64,000 nt of DNA from Pseudoalteromonas rhizosphaerae (lineage in GTDB: Bacteria > Pseudomonadota > Gammaproteobacteria > Enterobacterales > Alteromonadaceae), in assembly GCF_902498845.1 (NCBI RefSeq), contig NZ_CABVLM010000002.1, positions 1 to 64,000 of the forward strand, given 5' to 3'. The translations under genes were made by a program, and so were the position numbers. Below, in pieces: positions 37,664 to 47,165 of this stretch. The notes below the pieces were generated by a model. It made no database searches. It saw only the letters and a program-made list of their open reading frames with translations, and had not been told where the DNA came from. Position 1 is the first letter of the stretch. Every line of letters begins with the position of its first letter.

Positions 37664-38044
37664 ATGTCGGAAATTCAATTTTTAAATGTAGATCTAGAGC
37701 TTGAATCAAAGCAAGATATTAGTTTGTTAGTTGCAGACTTAAAAAAAAGTGCTGTGGTTTTGCATTACGATAAAGATGAGTACCGTCAACTAGCACGTAT
37801 TGAGTCTAATGAAGACGTTATCTCACCAGATAAAGCGATTAACCACTTATGTGAGTTAATTGAATCTTGCTCACGCAATGCATTAAAGCAGTGGTTATCA
37901 TGCTCAAAGCGCACCTTTGATATTGGCTTTGAATCAGGCACTTCGCCAAAATGCTTTAATCAAGCGCTCAGTGCCGATACTTTATTGCGTATTTCTGCTA
38001 TTGGCGCAGGTATTGAAATTACAATTTATCCACTTTCAAGTTAG
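37664..38044 (+). CDS. DUF4279-like protein
   Basis: This 126-aa cytosolic protein starts at 37664 (MSEIQFLNVDLELES). Its second half, CSKRTFDIGFESGTSPKCFN followed by LSADTLLRISAIGAGIEITI and YPLSS, has the layout I associate with the DUF4279 family, but the match is by memory only. Function unknown. Its stop codon overlaps that of the convergent thioesterase gene by four bases. Confidence 0.6.
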   Translation: MSEIQFLNVDLELESKQDISLLVADLKKSAVVLHYDKDEYRQLARIESNEDVISPDKAINHLCELIESCSRNALKQWLSCSKRTFDIGFESGTSPKCFNQALSADTLLRISAIGAGIEITIYPLSS

Positions 38045-38484
38045 CCTTTTCGCTCTACAATTGCTGCGGTCATTCTTGATACGCAGCACAGTTCTCCACG
38101 ACTATTGGTGATTTTTATTTCCCATACGGATGTACGCTTGCCTAAGTGTAGTGGTGTTGCTATCGCGGTTAATATACCATTACGTGATGCTTTTAGATGA
38201 TTGGCATTGATCTCCTGGCCAACACAATAAAACTTTGTAAAATCAACAGCAAAGTTTGCAGCATAACTCGCCACCGTTTCTGCAAGTACAACATTTGCGC
38301 CGCCATGCACCATACCCATAGGGTTATGATGAGCTGGGATCGCGGGCATCGTTGCTACTAAATAATCATCGCCTATTTCACTTATTTCAATGCCCATGGT
38401 TTTCATCAATGTGCCTTGACCACTTATGCCGTCATCAAGTTGCTTACATTGTGCTAGGGTGATCGGTTGATACCAAATACTCAT
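38041..38484 (-). CDS. PaaI-type hotdog-fold thioesterase
   Basis: This 147-aa acyl-CoA thioesterase candidate shows HHNPMGMVHGGANVVLAETV, the hotdog helix with the HGG turn and catalytic Glu. It also shows GQEINANHLKASRNGILTAI as in the PaaI/EntH/MenI group. The substrate could be 1,4-dihydroxy-2-naphthoyl-CoA or another aryl-CoA; the sequence does not decide. Confidence 0.88.
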   Translation of the reverse strand: MSIWYQPITLAQCKQLDDGISGQGTLMKTMGIEISEIGDDYLVATMPAIPAHHNPMGMVHGGANVVLAETVASYAANFAVDFTKFYCVGQEINANHLKASRNGILTAIATPLHLGKRTSVWEIKITNSRGELCCVSRMTAAIVERKG

Positions 38485-38605
38485 CTGTCTACCTCACTAA
38501 GTTATTTACTAAATCAGTCTACACTTTTAAACATTTTCCTACAGTTAAGATCATAAAAATAGATAAAATGTACCTATATTATCTAACTGTTAATGGATCT
38601 TAAGG

Positions 38606-39400
38606 ATGAAAGTAAAGGTATTTGGATGTGGTGCAATATTATTAATGAGCCTTGTTGCTCAGCCGCAGGCTGTTGCTAGTACCCAACATCAACTCGATAT
38701 TGGTTTTACCGATTTAGCTGGTTTAGATGAATCTTTTTTAGGCGCACGGTATCGATATTTTGCGCAAGATCTTGAATCGTTGACTGGTCCATACGAGCTA
38801 AAAGCGTATTTAAATCAAGTCAATAATTATGCTATTGGTGGGTTTGCTAATGATGATTTTAGCTATTTAAATGCCGATGCTGCCATCTATGGTCCCGCAG
38901 GATTAGTTATTAGTGCCAGCGCGCAGCGCCTCTGTGAAGATAATAGCTATTGGCAAAATACTGATTATTTAGTGAGTGCCGCTGTTGGTAAGCAAATGAA
39001 TGAGCAGTTACAACTAGGGTTCAATGTATATTACAGTCGCTTAGAGCGCCATGATATGTGGTTTGGCAAAGATAATGAAAGAGTCGCGGTTGAATGGACT
39101 TATGCTCCTTATGTTCGTTGGACAAATATAGTTAGCAATCAAGGTTGGGATTTAGAGCTAAAGCAATTGGCAGGGCGTTATCGTTATGTGCAGGGGCAGG
39201 CGGTTTATTATGTAAATCAAGCATGGTCAGTGGGAGTCGTTGCTAATATTCGTAATCAGAAAAATCTAAAAGACAACTATGAACTGCAAACGCAATATTG
39301 GTTTAATCAACATGTAGCATTAAAGTTTGGTCTTGGATCTGCGCTAGATTCTGGAAGTGGTTTAAATAGTATGAGCTTGTTATTAACGGCGCGATTTTAA
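38606..39400 (+). CDS. Putative outer-membrane beta-barrel protein
   Basis: This 264-aa protein has a signal peptide (MKVKVFGCGAILLMSLVAQP, cleavage near AVA-ST) and a mature part made of alternating beta strands. It ends in LLLTARF, with the terminal Phe typical of outer-membrane barrels. It resembles the group annotated as putative porins. Transported solutes are unknown. Confidence 0.75.
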   Translation: MKVKVFGCGAILLMSLVAQPQAVASTQHQLDIGFTDLAGLDESFLGARYRYFAQDLESLTGPYELKAYLNQVNNYAIGGFANDDFSYLNADAAIYGPAGLVISASAQRLCEDNSYWQNTDYLVSAAVGKQMNEQLQLGFNVYYSRLERHDMWFGKDNERVAVEWTYAPYVRWTNIVSNQGWDLELKQLAGRYRYVQGQAVYYVNQAWSVGVVANIRNQKNLKDNYELQTQYWFNQHVALKFGLGSALDSGSGLNSMSLLLTARF

Positions 39401-39429
39401 GCCAATTTATATTTGCGATTTTCAGATAA

Positions 39430-39445
39430 CTGTATATACTCACAG
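39430..39445. promoter_or_regulatory. LexA box 1
   Basis: CTGTATATACTCACAG fits CTG-N10-CAG with the AT-rich centre of SOS boxes. It lies 30 bp before the lexA start codon. Confidence 0.9.
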
Positions 39446-39454
39446 TTAAATGTA

Positions 39455-39470
39455 CTGTATGGAAAACCAG
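39455..39470. promoter_or_regulatory. LexA box 2
   Basis: CTGTATGGAAAACCAG also fits CTG-N10-CAG. It is 25 bp (start to start) from box 1 and overlaps the ribosome-site region of lexA. Tandem boxes are usual for lexA autorepression. Confidence 0.85.
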
Positions 39471-39474
39471 TTGT

Positions 39475-40092
39475 ATGCGCCCATTAACGAATCGCCAAGC
39501 TCAAATTCTCGAACTTATTAAAGTTTTTATTAAAGATACCGGTATGCCGCCAACCCGTGCTGAGATTGCGCAAACGTTAGGTTTTAAAAGTGCTAATGCA
39601 GCGGAAGAACATTTAAAGGCATTAGCGAAAAAGGGCGTTATTAAAATGAAGCCCGGTGCTAGTCGAGGTATTCAGTTAGTTGAAGAGGATGAGCCGGAAC
39701 AACTTGGTTTACCTCTAATAGGCAGAGTTGCCGCTGGTGAGCCTATTTTGGCAGAGCAGCATGTTGAAAGTCATTGCAAAATAGATCCACTCTTGTTTAA
39801 ACCGGCTGCTGATTTTTTACTGCGTGTGCAAGGCATGAGTATGAAAGACATTGGTATTATGGATGGCGACTTATTGGCAGTACACAGCACTCAAGTTGCT
39901 GAAAATGGCCAAGTGGTGGTTGCCCGTGTTGATGACGATGTAACAGTAAAACGCCTTGAAAAAGCAGGTAAAAAAGTTTTTTTACATGCTGAAAATGATG
40001 AATTTTCACCGATTGAAGTGGATCTTGAACATGAATCTTTCAATATTGAAGGGTTAGCTGTTGGGGTGATCCGCAACGCTGATTGGATGTAA
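39475..40092 (+). CDS. lexA: SOS repressor LexA
   Basis: This 205-aa repressor self-cleaves when RecA is activated. The N-terminal winged HTH ([36 protein letters not shown]) is followed by the cleavage site A87-G88 in GRVAAGEP and the protease dyad Ser122 (GMSMKDIG) and Lys159 (VTVKRL). Two LexA boxes precede it. Intact. Confidence 0.97.
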   Translation: MRPLTNRQAQILELIKVFIKDTGMPPTRAEIAQTLGFKSANAAEEHLKALAKKGVIKMKPGASRGIQLVEEDEPEQLGLPLIGRVAAGEPILAEQHVESHCKIDPLLFKPAADFLLRVQGMSMKDIGIMDGDLLAVHSTQVAENGQVVVARVDDDVTVKRLEKAGKKVFLHAENDEFSPIEVDLEHESFNIEGLAVGVIRNADWM

Positions 40093-40513
40093 ATTTTTTG
40101 ATCTATATTTCGCACCAAATTGGGGAAGTTTGGTGCATTTAATTTTTTACCGCTTTAATGGCTAGATTTTATACTTAGCTATAGCGTCCTAAGCCCTATC
40201 AAATCTACTTGTCAGCTACTTTTAGCCCTCTAATATTATCCCTAATTACAAAATAACGCGCTGATTTTTAGCTGTTATTTATGCACCAAAAAAGAATTTA
40301 ATTGCTCTTAAAACTTGCTAATTGTTCATTTTTTAACTAATTGGTTAATACACTGTGTTAACAGCTACTTTAAAAGTCTAACAATTTTGCTCAATAGCAT
40401 AATTTAGGGTTGCGTTAATATTCAGTAACAATAAAAAATAACGAATTGGCGCGAATAAAGCTGTGCCGCCTTTTCGCTTTGCGTTTTGCAATAGCATTTA
40501 AAGGAGCCGTCAC
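40093..40513. other. 421-bp region between lexA and the oxidase locus
   Basis: No gene is seen. A hairpin GCACCAAA / TTTGGTGC (40114-40137) followed by an AT-rich stretch is the likely lexA terminator. The rest is AT-rich and should hold the promoter of the cox operon, though no sites were clear enough to call. Confidence 0.55.
40110..40149 (+). terminator. Probable lexA terminator
   Basis: The stem GCACCAAA / TTTGGTGC has a 9-base loop and is followed by ATTTAATTTTTT. Confidence 0.7.
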
Positions 40514-41656
40514 ATGGGTAAATTGAGCTCTACCTTGTGGCTTATATTGTTTGTTCTACCGCAGCAAGTATTGGCTAATAGCCAGTTTAATATGCGTAAG
40601 GGCGTAACAGATATAAGTAATGATGTTTATCAGCTGCACATGACAATATTTATTATATGTTGTGTGATTGGGGTCATAGTGTTCGCCGTGATGTTTTGGG
40701 CACTGATCCACCACCGTAAATCTAAAGGGGCAAAACCAGCCCAATTTCATGAAAGTACTAAAGTTGAAATCCTTTGGACGGCAATCCCGTTTGTGATTTT
40801 AATTGGTATGGCAATTCCTGCGACAAAAACTTTGATTGCAATGGAAGATGCTAGTAAAGCTGATCTCACGATTAAAATTACTGGTTCTCAATGGAAATGG
40901 CATTATGAGTACATGGGTGAAGATGTTGAGTTTTATTCAATGCTTGCTACACCTCAAGATGAAATAACTAATCTTGCAAATAAAAACCCTAATTACCTGC
41001 TTGAAGTTGATAAACCTTTGGTGTTGCCAATTAATCAAAAAGTACGATTTTTAATGACCTCAGACGACGTTATTCATTCTTGGTGGGTGCCTGATTTTGC
41101 AGTGAAAAAAGATGCTAACCCTGGGTTTATCAATGAAACTTGGACCAGAATTAATGAAGAGGGCATTTATCGAGGGCAATGTGCAGAACTATGCGGAAAG
41201 GATCATGGCTTTATGCCTGTGGTGGTTGAAGCTAAATCTGAGCAAGCATTTGCAAACTGGCTGAGCGAAGCTAAGCAGGCAAAAGCAAACGCTGCAATTG
41301 CTGATGCTGCATTATTAGATCAAACATTACCAAAAGAAGAATTAATGACACTCGGCGAGCAAGTCTATATGGCCAGTTGCGCTGCGTGTCACCAACCAAC
41401 AGGTATGGGCTTACCGGGGGTTTTCCCTGCGCTCAAAGGCAGTCCGGTAGTATTAGGAGATATTAAAGATCATATTGATGTCGTGCTTCATGGTCGCCCA
41501 GGTACCGCTATGCAAGCATTTGACAAGCAGTTATCAATCAAGCAGCTAGCAGCTGTGATCACCTATAAGCGTAATGCATGGGGCAATGACACTGGGGATG
41601 TAATTCAACCGAGTCAGATACAAGCCGCGATTGATGCAACTTCGGAGGCTAAATAA
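40514..41656 (+). CDS. coxB: Cytochrome c oxidase subunit II with fused cytochrome c
   Basis: This 380-aa protein has a signal peptide, two membrane helices (about 42-65 and 85-105), then the CuA domain with H188, C223, E225, C227, H231 and M234 ([12 protein letters not shown]). A C-terminal class I cytochrome c follows, with heme site C289-A-A-C-H293. The fused heme domain marks a caa3-type oxidase. It passes electrons from cytochrome c to subunit I. RBS AAAGGAG. It is the first gene of the cox operon; its stop overlaps coxA. Confidence 0.96.
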   Translation: MGKLSSTLWLILFVLPQQVLANSQFNMRKGVTDISNDVYQLHMTIFIICCVIGVIVFAVMFWALIHHRKSKGAKPAQFHESTKVEILWTAIPFVILIGMAIPATKTLIAMEDASKADLTIKITGSQWKWHYEYMGEDVEFYSMLATPQDEITNLANKNPNYLLEVDKPLVLPINQKVRFLMTSDDVIHSWWVPDFAVKKDANPGFINETWTRINEEGIYRGQCAELCGKDHGFMPVVVEAKSEQAFANWLSEAKQAKANAAIADAALLDQTLPKEELMTLGEQVYMASCAACHQPTGMGLPGVFPALKGSPVVLGDIKDHIDVVLHGRPGTAMQAFDKQLSIKQLAAVITYKRNAWGNDTGDVIQPSQIQAAIDATSEAK

Positions 41657-43254
41657 TGAGTAGCGTAACAGAGCAACAACATGATCAAGCTGCACACCAT
41701 GATGGACATCATCATCCTGCGAAAGGTTTTAAACGCTGGCTTTATACTACTAACCATAAAGATATCGGTAGCTTATATTTAATTTTTTCGTTGACGATGT
41801 TTTTAATTGGTGGCGCCATGGCGATGGTGATCCGCGCAGAGTTATTTCAACCTGGCTTACAGTTAGTAGAGCCTCACTTTTTCAATCAAATGACCACAGT
41901 ACATGGCTTGATCATGGTATTTGGTGCCGTTATGCCGGCCTTTACAGGATTGGCTAACTGGATGGTACCACTCATGATTGGCGCACCAGATATGGCATTA
42001 CCACGGATGAATAATTGGAGCTTTTGGATTTTACCTTTTGCTTTTATTATTTTACTGGCATCCCTGTTTATGCCAGGTGGTGGCCCGGCATTTGGCTGGA
42101 CTTTTTATGCACCACTGTCAACAACTTACAGTAACGATAATACCGCATTATTTGTTTTTGCTATTCACATCATGGGTATTAGCTCAATTATGGGCGCAAT
42201 CAATGTGATTGTAACTATCGTTAATTTACGTGCGCCAGGTATGACTTGGATGAAGCTGCCGCTGTTTGTGTGGACATGGCTTATCACCGCTTTTTTATTG
42301 ATTGCTGTGATGCCGGTATTGGCCGGTGCTGTGACTATGGTATTGACTGATAAGTATTTTGCAACCAGCTTTTTTGATGCTGCTGGGGGCGGTGATCCGG
42401 TGATGTTCCAGCACATATTTTGGTTTTTTGGTCACCCTGAAGTGTACATTATGATACTGCCAGCCTTTGGCATTATCTCGACTATAGTGCCGACCTTTTC
42501 ACGTAAAAAATTATTTGGTTATGCCTCTATGGTATATGCCACATCTTCGATTGCTTTACTGAGCTTTATAGTTTGGGCGCATCATATGTTTACCACAGGT
42601 ATGCCTGTCGCTGGCGAATTATTTTTTATGTATGCAACTATGCTGATATCGGTGCCAACTGGGGTCAAAGTATTTAACTGGGTAGCCACCATGTGGCGTG
42701 GTTCGATTAGTTTTGAAGTGCCTATGTTATTTAGTATTGCGTTTATTGTGTTATTCACTTTAGGTGGTTTCTCTGGGTTGATGCTGGCGATTACTCCTGC
42801 TGATTTTCAATACCATGATACTTATTTTGTGGTGGCGCACTTTCATTATGTGTTAGTGACTGGGGCGATATTTTCAATTATGGCCGGGGCGTATTATTGG
42901 CTGCCAAAATGGACGGGAAATATGTTCAATATCACCTTGGCTAAATGGCATTTTTGGTTGTCTTTAGTGAGCGTGAATGTATTGTTTTTCCCTATGCACT
43001 TTGTTGGTTTGGCCGGTATGCCGCGCCGGATTCCTGACTACGCACTGCAATTTGCAGACTTTAACGCGATTATTAGTATTGGTGGCTTTGCTTTTGGTTT
43101 ATCACAATTGTTATTTGTGGTTGTAGTATTTAAGTGTGCACGAGGCGGCGATAAAGTGCCCGCCAAAGTGTGGGATGGTGCTGAGGGTTTGGAATGGGAG
43201 GTGGCATCGCCTGCGCCTTATCATACTTTTGAAACGCCACCGGAGATTAAGTAA
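41656..43254 (+). CDS. coxA: Cytochrome c oxidase subunit I
   Basis: This 532-aa heme-copper catalytic subunit has twelve membrane helices. It carries the heme a/a3-CuB signature [16 protein letters not shown] (Glu of the D-channel end and the CuB His/Tyr region), [10 protein letters not shown] (CuB histidines) and [15 protein letters not shown] (heme ligands). The N-terminus is His-rich ([13 protein letters not shown]), which may bind metal. Coupled to coxB by a one-base overlap. Confidence 0.97.
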   Translation: MSSVTEQQHDQAAHHDGHHHPAKGFKRWLYTTNHKDIGSLYLIFSLTMFLIGGAMAMVIRAELFQPGLQLVEPHFFNQMTTVHGLIMVFGAVMPAFTGLANWMVPLMIGAPDMALPRMNNWSFWILPFAFIILLASLFMPGGGPAFGWTFYAPLSTTYSNDNTALFVFAIHIMGISSIMGAINVIVTIVNLRAPGMTWMKLPLFVWTWLITAFLLIAVMPVLAGAVTMVLTDKYFATSFFDAAGGGDPVMFQHIFWFFGHPEVYIMILPAFGIISTIVPTFSRKKLFGYASMVYATSSIALLSFIVWAHHMFTTGMPVAGELFFMYATMLISVPTGVKVFNWVATMWRGSISFEVPMLFSIAFIVLFTLGGFSGLMLAITPADFQYHDTYFVVAHFHYVLVTGAIFSIMAGAYYWLPKWTGNMFNITLAKWHFWLSLVSVNVLFFPMHFVGLAGMPRRIPDYALQFADFNAIISIGGFAFGLSQLLFVVVVFKCARGGDKVPAKVWDGAEGLEWEVASPAPYHTFETPPEIK

Positions 43255-43781
43255 TGAGTCATGCACCACTGCTTAAGCGCTTAGTTTTAATATGTCTTGG
43301 CATGTTCGCTTTTGCGTTTGCTTTGGTGCCGTTGTACGACGTTTTTTGTGATGTAACAGGCCTTAATGGTAAGCCTTCGTTAGAGCAAGCAAAGCAAAGT
43401 ACGAGTGTTAATGAGGCACGAGAAATCGACGTAAGCTTCACAACTCATGCGCAAAGTGGAGCGCCATTTGAGGTGCAATCACATGAGTATAGTGTGGTAG
43501 TAAAGCCCGGAGCTATGCGCGAAGTGCTGTTTAGAGCAAAAAATACCAGTAATGAAGATAAAGTTATGCAAGCGGTACCGTCGGTGTCTCCAGGCAAAGC
43601 AGCTAAGTATTTGCATAAAATGGCTTGCTTTTGTTTCGATCAACAACCTTTGAAAGCAGGTGAAGAAGTGGAATTTAAACTGCTTTTTTATGTTGATACG
43701 CAATTACCTGAAGATGTTGAAGAGTTAACTTTGTCTTATACCGTGTTTGATATTAGCGGGCAGATAGTGGCTAGTAATTAG
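43254..43781 (+). CDS. ctaG: Cox11/CtaG copper chaperone
   Basis: This 175-aa protein inserts copper into the CuB site of subunit I. It has one N-terminal membrane helix (about 9-30) and a periplasmic immunoglobulin-like domain with the CFCF copper motif (C125, C127 in KMACFCFDQQPL). VPLYDVFCDVTGLNG is also conserved. Overlaps coxA by one base. Confidence 0.95.
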   Translation: MSHAPLLKRLVLICLGMFAFAFALVPLYDVFCDVTGLNGKPSLEQAKQSTSVNEAREIDVSFTTHAQSGAPFEVQSHEYSVVVKPGAMREVLFRAKNTSNEDKVMQAVPSVSPGKAAKYLHKMACFCFDQQPLKAGEEVEFKLLFYVDTQLPEDVEELTLSYTVFDISGQIVASN

Positions 43782-43816
43782 GTTGCCAAGCTAATAGCTA
43801 ATTAGGAGCAAACAAA

Positions 43817-44692
43817 ATGGATAAAAATTACGAAAAATATTATGTTCCCGCGCAAAGTCCGTGGCCAATAGTTGGCGCATTTGCGATGTTTTTTATTGCT
43901 GTTGGGGCAGGTCTTACCGTAATGCAAGCAAGCAGCGGCGGTGGGGCTGGCCATTATGTGCTTTATGCAGGAATTGGTGTGTTGCTGTTTATGCTATTTC
44001 GCTGGTTTAAAAATGTCATTGAAGAGTCTGATCAAGGCTTATATTCAGCACAGATGGATCGCTCGTTTCGTCAAGGTATGAGCTGGTTTATTTTCTCTGA
44101 AGTAATGTTTTTTATGGCTTTTTTCGGTGCCCTTTTTTATGCCCGGATGATCTCTGTGCCTTGGCTTGGTGGCGCCGGAAATAATGCCATGACCAATGAG
44201 GTACTGTGGCCTACTTTTGAGGCAATCTGGCCCTTAGTTACTACCCCCGGTGGTGGTACGACACAGGCTATGGGTTGGCAGGGATTGCCGCTGATCAACA
44301 CATTAATATTACTAACCTCATCGGTTACCTTACATTTTGCTCATGTAGGCATGGAGAACAATAAGCGTGGGCCATTAAAAGTATTTATGGCACTGACAAT
44401 CGTACTAGGGGTCTGTTTTTTAGGGCTGCAAGTCGTAGAGTATTTGCATGCTTATCAGGATTTAGGACTGACCTTAGATGCTGGCGTATATGGCAATACT
44501 TTCTTTTTACTAACCGGCTTTCATGGCATGCATGTGACCTTAGGAACTATTTTATTATTAGTCATGCTGATCCGTATTTTAAAGGGCCACTTTAGCCCAG
44601 ATAAACATTTTGCGTTTCAAGCCGCAGCTTGGTATTGGCATTTTGTTGATGTGGTGTGGTTGTGTTTATTTGTGTTTGTATATGTGCTGTAA
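43817..44692 (+). CDS. coxC: Cytochrome c oxidase subunit III
   Basis: This 291-aa protein has seven membrane helices, typical motifs WPIVGAFAMFFIAVGAGL, FIFSEVMFFMAFFGALF and FHGMHVTLGTILLLVM, and the C-terminal AAWYWHFVDVVWLCLFVFVY. It supports proton uptake and stabilises subunit I. Its last 101 bp are overlapped by the antisense DUF2909-type gene. Confidence 0.96.
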   Translation: MDKNYEKYYVPAQSPWPIVGAFAMFFIAVGAGLTVMQASSGGGAGHYVLYAGIGVLLFMLFRWFKNVIEESDQGLYSAQMDRSFRQGMSWFIFSEVMFFMAFFGALFYARMISVPWLGGAGNNAMTNEVLWPTFEAIWPLVTTPGGGTTQAMGWQGLPLINTLILLTSSVTLHFAHVGMENNKRGPLKVFMALTIVLGVCFLGLQVVEYLHAYQDLGLTLDAGVYGNTFFLLTGFHGMHVTLGTILLLVMLIRILKGHFSPDKHFAFQAAAWYWHFVDVVWLCLFVFVYVL

Positions 44693-44906
44693 CTTTGTCA
44701 ATTGGTGATGAGTTACTGTGGATGAAACCTAGTTTAAGGGCCGCAATAACAATCACTAAGACGATAACAGAAAACAGCACACGACGGCCTAAATAGTGAG
44801 ACATAGGCCGTCCATCTGTTTTACCCGATACCATAATAAATAAGGCACGGAACAAGTTAAAAAGTATAAATAGTAGCAACAGTACGATAATAATTTTAAT
44901 AATCAC
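44592..44906 (-). CDS. DUF2909-type twin-helix membrane protein
   Basis: This 104-aa protein starts with GTG at 44906. It has two membrane helices (about 2-25 and 44-62) separated by SGKTDGRPMSHYLGRR, the layout I associate with the DUF2909 family. As I recall, members are commonly found antisense within cox loci. The last about 34 residues are antisense to the end of coxC and probably only a loose tail. Its start is 13 bp from the divergent SURF1 gene. Confidence 0.75.
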   Translation of the reverse strand: MIIKIIIVLLLLFILFNLFRALFIMVSGKTDGRPMSHYLGRRVLFSVIVLVIVIAALKLGFIHSNSSPIDKVTAHIQTQINTTTPHQQNANTKLRLETQNVYLG

Positions 44907-44918
44907 TGGGTCACCTTT

Positions 44919-45659
44919 ATGCAGTTAATTTTATGGCGTAAACAAAAGCTTAGCTCAATTATTACCATTTGCGTGGTAACCATTGTGGTATTGGTGTGTT
45001 TACGCCTAGGGTATTGGCAATTACAGCGAGCTGAAAGTAAAACTGAGCAATTAACACAAATAGCAGCCCTGCAAAGTCAGGGAGTAATGAGCTGGCAGCA
45101 AATGCAGCAACTGCCTAGTGATTGGAATAAAACGGGCTTGCAGATAAGTATCTCTGGAGTGCTAGATACGCAGCAATATTGGTTGTTAGATAATCAAGTT
45201 TACCAAGGTCAGGTTGGCTACGATGTACTTACCTTGCTGCGTTTACAGCAAAGTAAGCAAACTCTGTTGGTGAATTTGGGTTGGGTTAAAGCACCACTTA
45301 CTCGCCAGCAACTCCCTAGTATAAACCTACCATCGACTCCTTTGGCAATGACCGTGCAATTAAAGCAAGGAAAGCTCAGTGGCTTTACTTTGCAAGATGC
45401 ACAACACAAGACGGATACAGCATGGCCCAAGCGCGTACAAATTATCGATTTAGTATTGTTTTCACAGCAAACAGGTCGCGACATGATTGACTTTATTGGT
45501 TATCGGCAAGGTATCGCGGATGAGATTGCTGCGCCGCATTACCAAGCTGTGGTGATGAGCCCCGAAAAACATCAAGCCTACGCAGTGCAATGGTTATTGA
45601 TTGCGATTGCCTGCCTTGTTATTGCTGTATTTGCTTTTAAAAAGAAGGAATTACAATGA
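44919..45659 (+). CDS. SURF1 family oxidase assembly protein
   Basis: This 246-aa protein has two membrane helices, one at each end (about 14-32 and 225-242), around a periplasmic domain. It carries LRLGYWQLQRAESK, GQVGYDVLTLLRL and LLVNLGWVKAPLTR. SURF1 helps heme A reach subunit I. It overlaps the next gene by 4 bp (ATGA). Confidence 0.92.
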   Translation: MQLILWRKQKLSSIITICVVTIVVLVCLRLGYWQLQRAESKTEQLTQIAALQSQGVMSWQQMQQLPSDWNKTGLQISISGVLDTQQYWLLDNQVYQGQVGYDVLTLLRLQQSKQTLLVNLGWVKAPLTRQQLPSINLPSTPLAMTVQLKQGKLSGFTLQDAQHKTDTAWPKRVQIIDLVLFSQQTGRDMIDFIGYRQGIADEIAAPHYQAVVMSPEKHQAYAVQWLLIAIACLVIAVFAFKKKELQ

Positions 45660-46150
45660 AAAACAATCCGTTATTAATATTTATTGGCTGTTGTTTAGTG
45701 CCTTTAATACTGGCGTATTTGGCGTTAAAGCTTGAGTGGATACCTAGTGCATCGAGTAATAAAGGGGAATTTTTAACACAGGAAATAAAACTACAAGATT
45801 GGAAAAAAACGGAGCATAAACAATGGACTATTGCTTTAAATCACCCAGCACAATGCCAACAAGCTTGTGCACAGCAGTTACAAGCACTAGAGAACCTCTA
45901 CATCGCTCTTGGTAAAAATCAAGGTAAAGTCGATGTAGCCATCCTTGGCCAGACACAGCAAAAAGAGCTGCCATGGCGTCAGTTACCAGAGGTTGATGTA
46001 CTGCAACCAGCTAGTTTATATCTAATTGATCATATGGGCTTAGTGGTCTTGCAGTATCCTTACCATAGTGAGCCACAGCAAAACCGTTTGACTCAAAAAG
46101 GACTGTTAAAAGATTTAAAAAAATTACTTAACTATTCGCGTTCTAGCTAA
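45656..46150 (+). CDS. Membrane-anchored CX3C protein of the oxidase locus
   Basis: This 164-aa protein has one N-terminal helix (about 6-27) and a periplasmic domain of thioredoxin-like outline. It has C67 and C71 in AQCQQACAQQLQALENLY, spaced as in the SCO copper site (CPDIC), and His126 in YLIDHMGLVVLQYPY, where SCO proteins have a related LIDPxG strand. I know of no named family, but unnamed proteins like it occur between SURF1 and CtaA in other oxidase loci. A copper or thiol role in CuA assembly is inference. Confidence 0.75.
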   Translation: MKNNPLLIFIGCCLVPLILAYLALKLEWIPSASSNKGEFLTQEIKLQDWKKTEHKQWTIALNHPAQCQQACAQQLQALENLYIALGKNQGKVDVAILGQTQQKELPWRQLPEVDVLQPASLYLIDHMGLVVLQYPYHSEPQQNRLTQKGLLKDLKKLLNYSRSS

Positions 46151-46167
46151 ATTAAGGAGTGCCAATT

Positions 46168-47157
46168 ATGTATAAAAACTATAAACATTTGGTATTAGCA
46201 ACTTTTATGTTATCGATCTTAGTTGTTGGCTTAGGGGCTTATACGCGCTTGAGTGATGCCGGATTGGGTTGTCCGGATTGGCCCGGTTGCTATGGCTTTT
46301 TGACGGTACCCAAGCATGAGGCTGATTTAGCCCATGTAGAGCAAACCTACCCAGATATGATGTTCGAAACCGCTAAAGCGTGGAAAGAAATGATCCATCG
46401 CTATTTTGCCGGCACGTTAGGTTTACTTATTTTAGCGTTATTTATATTGGCTTTATTAAAACGTCAATATCCAACCACGCCAATTAAATTACCCTTACTA
46501 TTACTAATACTGGTGGTGTTTCAAGCGGCTTTAGGGATGTGGACCGTCACCATGAATTTACAGCCGCTGATTGTATTGGGGCACTTATTAGGTGGATTTA
46601 GTATTTTATCATTGGTTACATTATTGTATTTACGGCTAACGGCAAAACCAATTTTTGGCGGCGACGCCCCAGCTCGGCGTTACTTTAAACTTAGTCTAGT
46701 CGCATTAGTGGTGTTGGTATTGCAAATAGCGCTAGGCGGTTGGCTTGCTGCTAATTATGCGGCGCCGCACTGCAATGGCTTGCCATTGTGTAGTTACGGA
46801 CAGCCGTTTTCATTGAGTAGTGTATTTCAGTTGCCATTAGAGCAAAGTACTTATGAATATGGTGTACTTTCACAGCAGGCTAGAATGTCGATCCATTTAT
46901 TACATCGAATGTGGGCGTTAGTTACCTGTGTAGTATTAGCGCTGATCATGTGGCGCATTTATAGCCGTGCTGTGTCGAGAAAAATAAAGCATTGTACAGT
47001 CTCCGTATTGGTCGCGTTGCTGTGTCAAATTTGTTTGGGCTTGGCGGTTGTGCACTGGCATTTCCCGCTCGGCGTTGCGCTGGCACATAATTTAATGGCT
47101 GCCATACTATTGTTAACAGTCGTTCGTTTATGTTTTTACTTAAAAGCACGTACATAG
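46168..47157 (+). CDS. ctaA: Heme A synthase (COX15/CtaA)
   Basis: This 329-aa enzyme has eight membrane helices and oxidises heme O to heme A. Motifs: GAYTRLSDAGLGCPDWPGCYG at the N-terminus, heme-ligand His in EMIHRYFAGTLG, VLGHLLGG, IHLLHRMWAL and AHNLMAA. The ATG at 46168 lies 8 nt after AAGGAG; an in-frame GTG at 46159 is too close. Confidence 0.94.
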   Translation: MYKNYKHLVLATFMLSILVVGLGAYTRLSDAGLGCPDWPGCYGFLTVPKHEADLAHVEQTYPDMMFETAKAWKEMIHRYFAGTLGLLILALFILALLKRQYPTTPIKLPLLLLILVVFQAALGMWTVTMNLQPLIVLGHLLGGFSILSLVTLLYLRLTAKPIFGGDAPARRYFKLSLVALVVLVLQIALGGWLAANYAAPHCNGLPLCSYGQPFSLSSVFQLPLEQSTYEYGVLSQQARMSIHLLHRMWALVTCVVLALIMWRIYSRAVSRKIKHCTVSVLVALLCQICLGLAVVHWHFPLGVALAHNLMAAILLLTVVRLCFYLKART

Positions 47158-47165
47158 GGGCAGTT

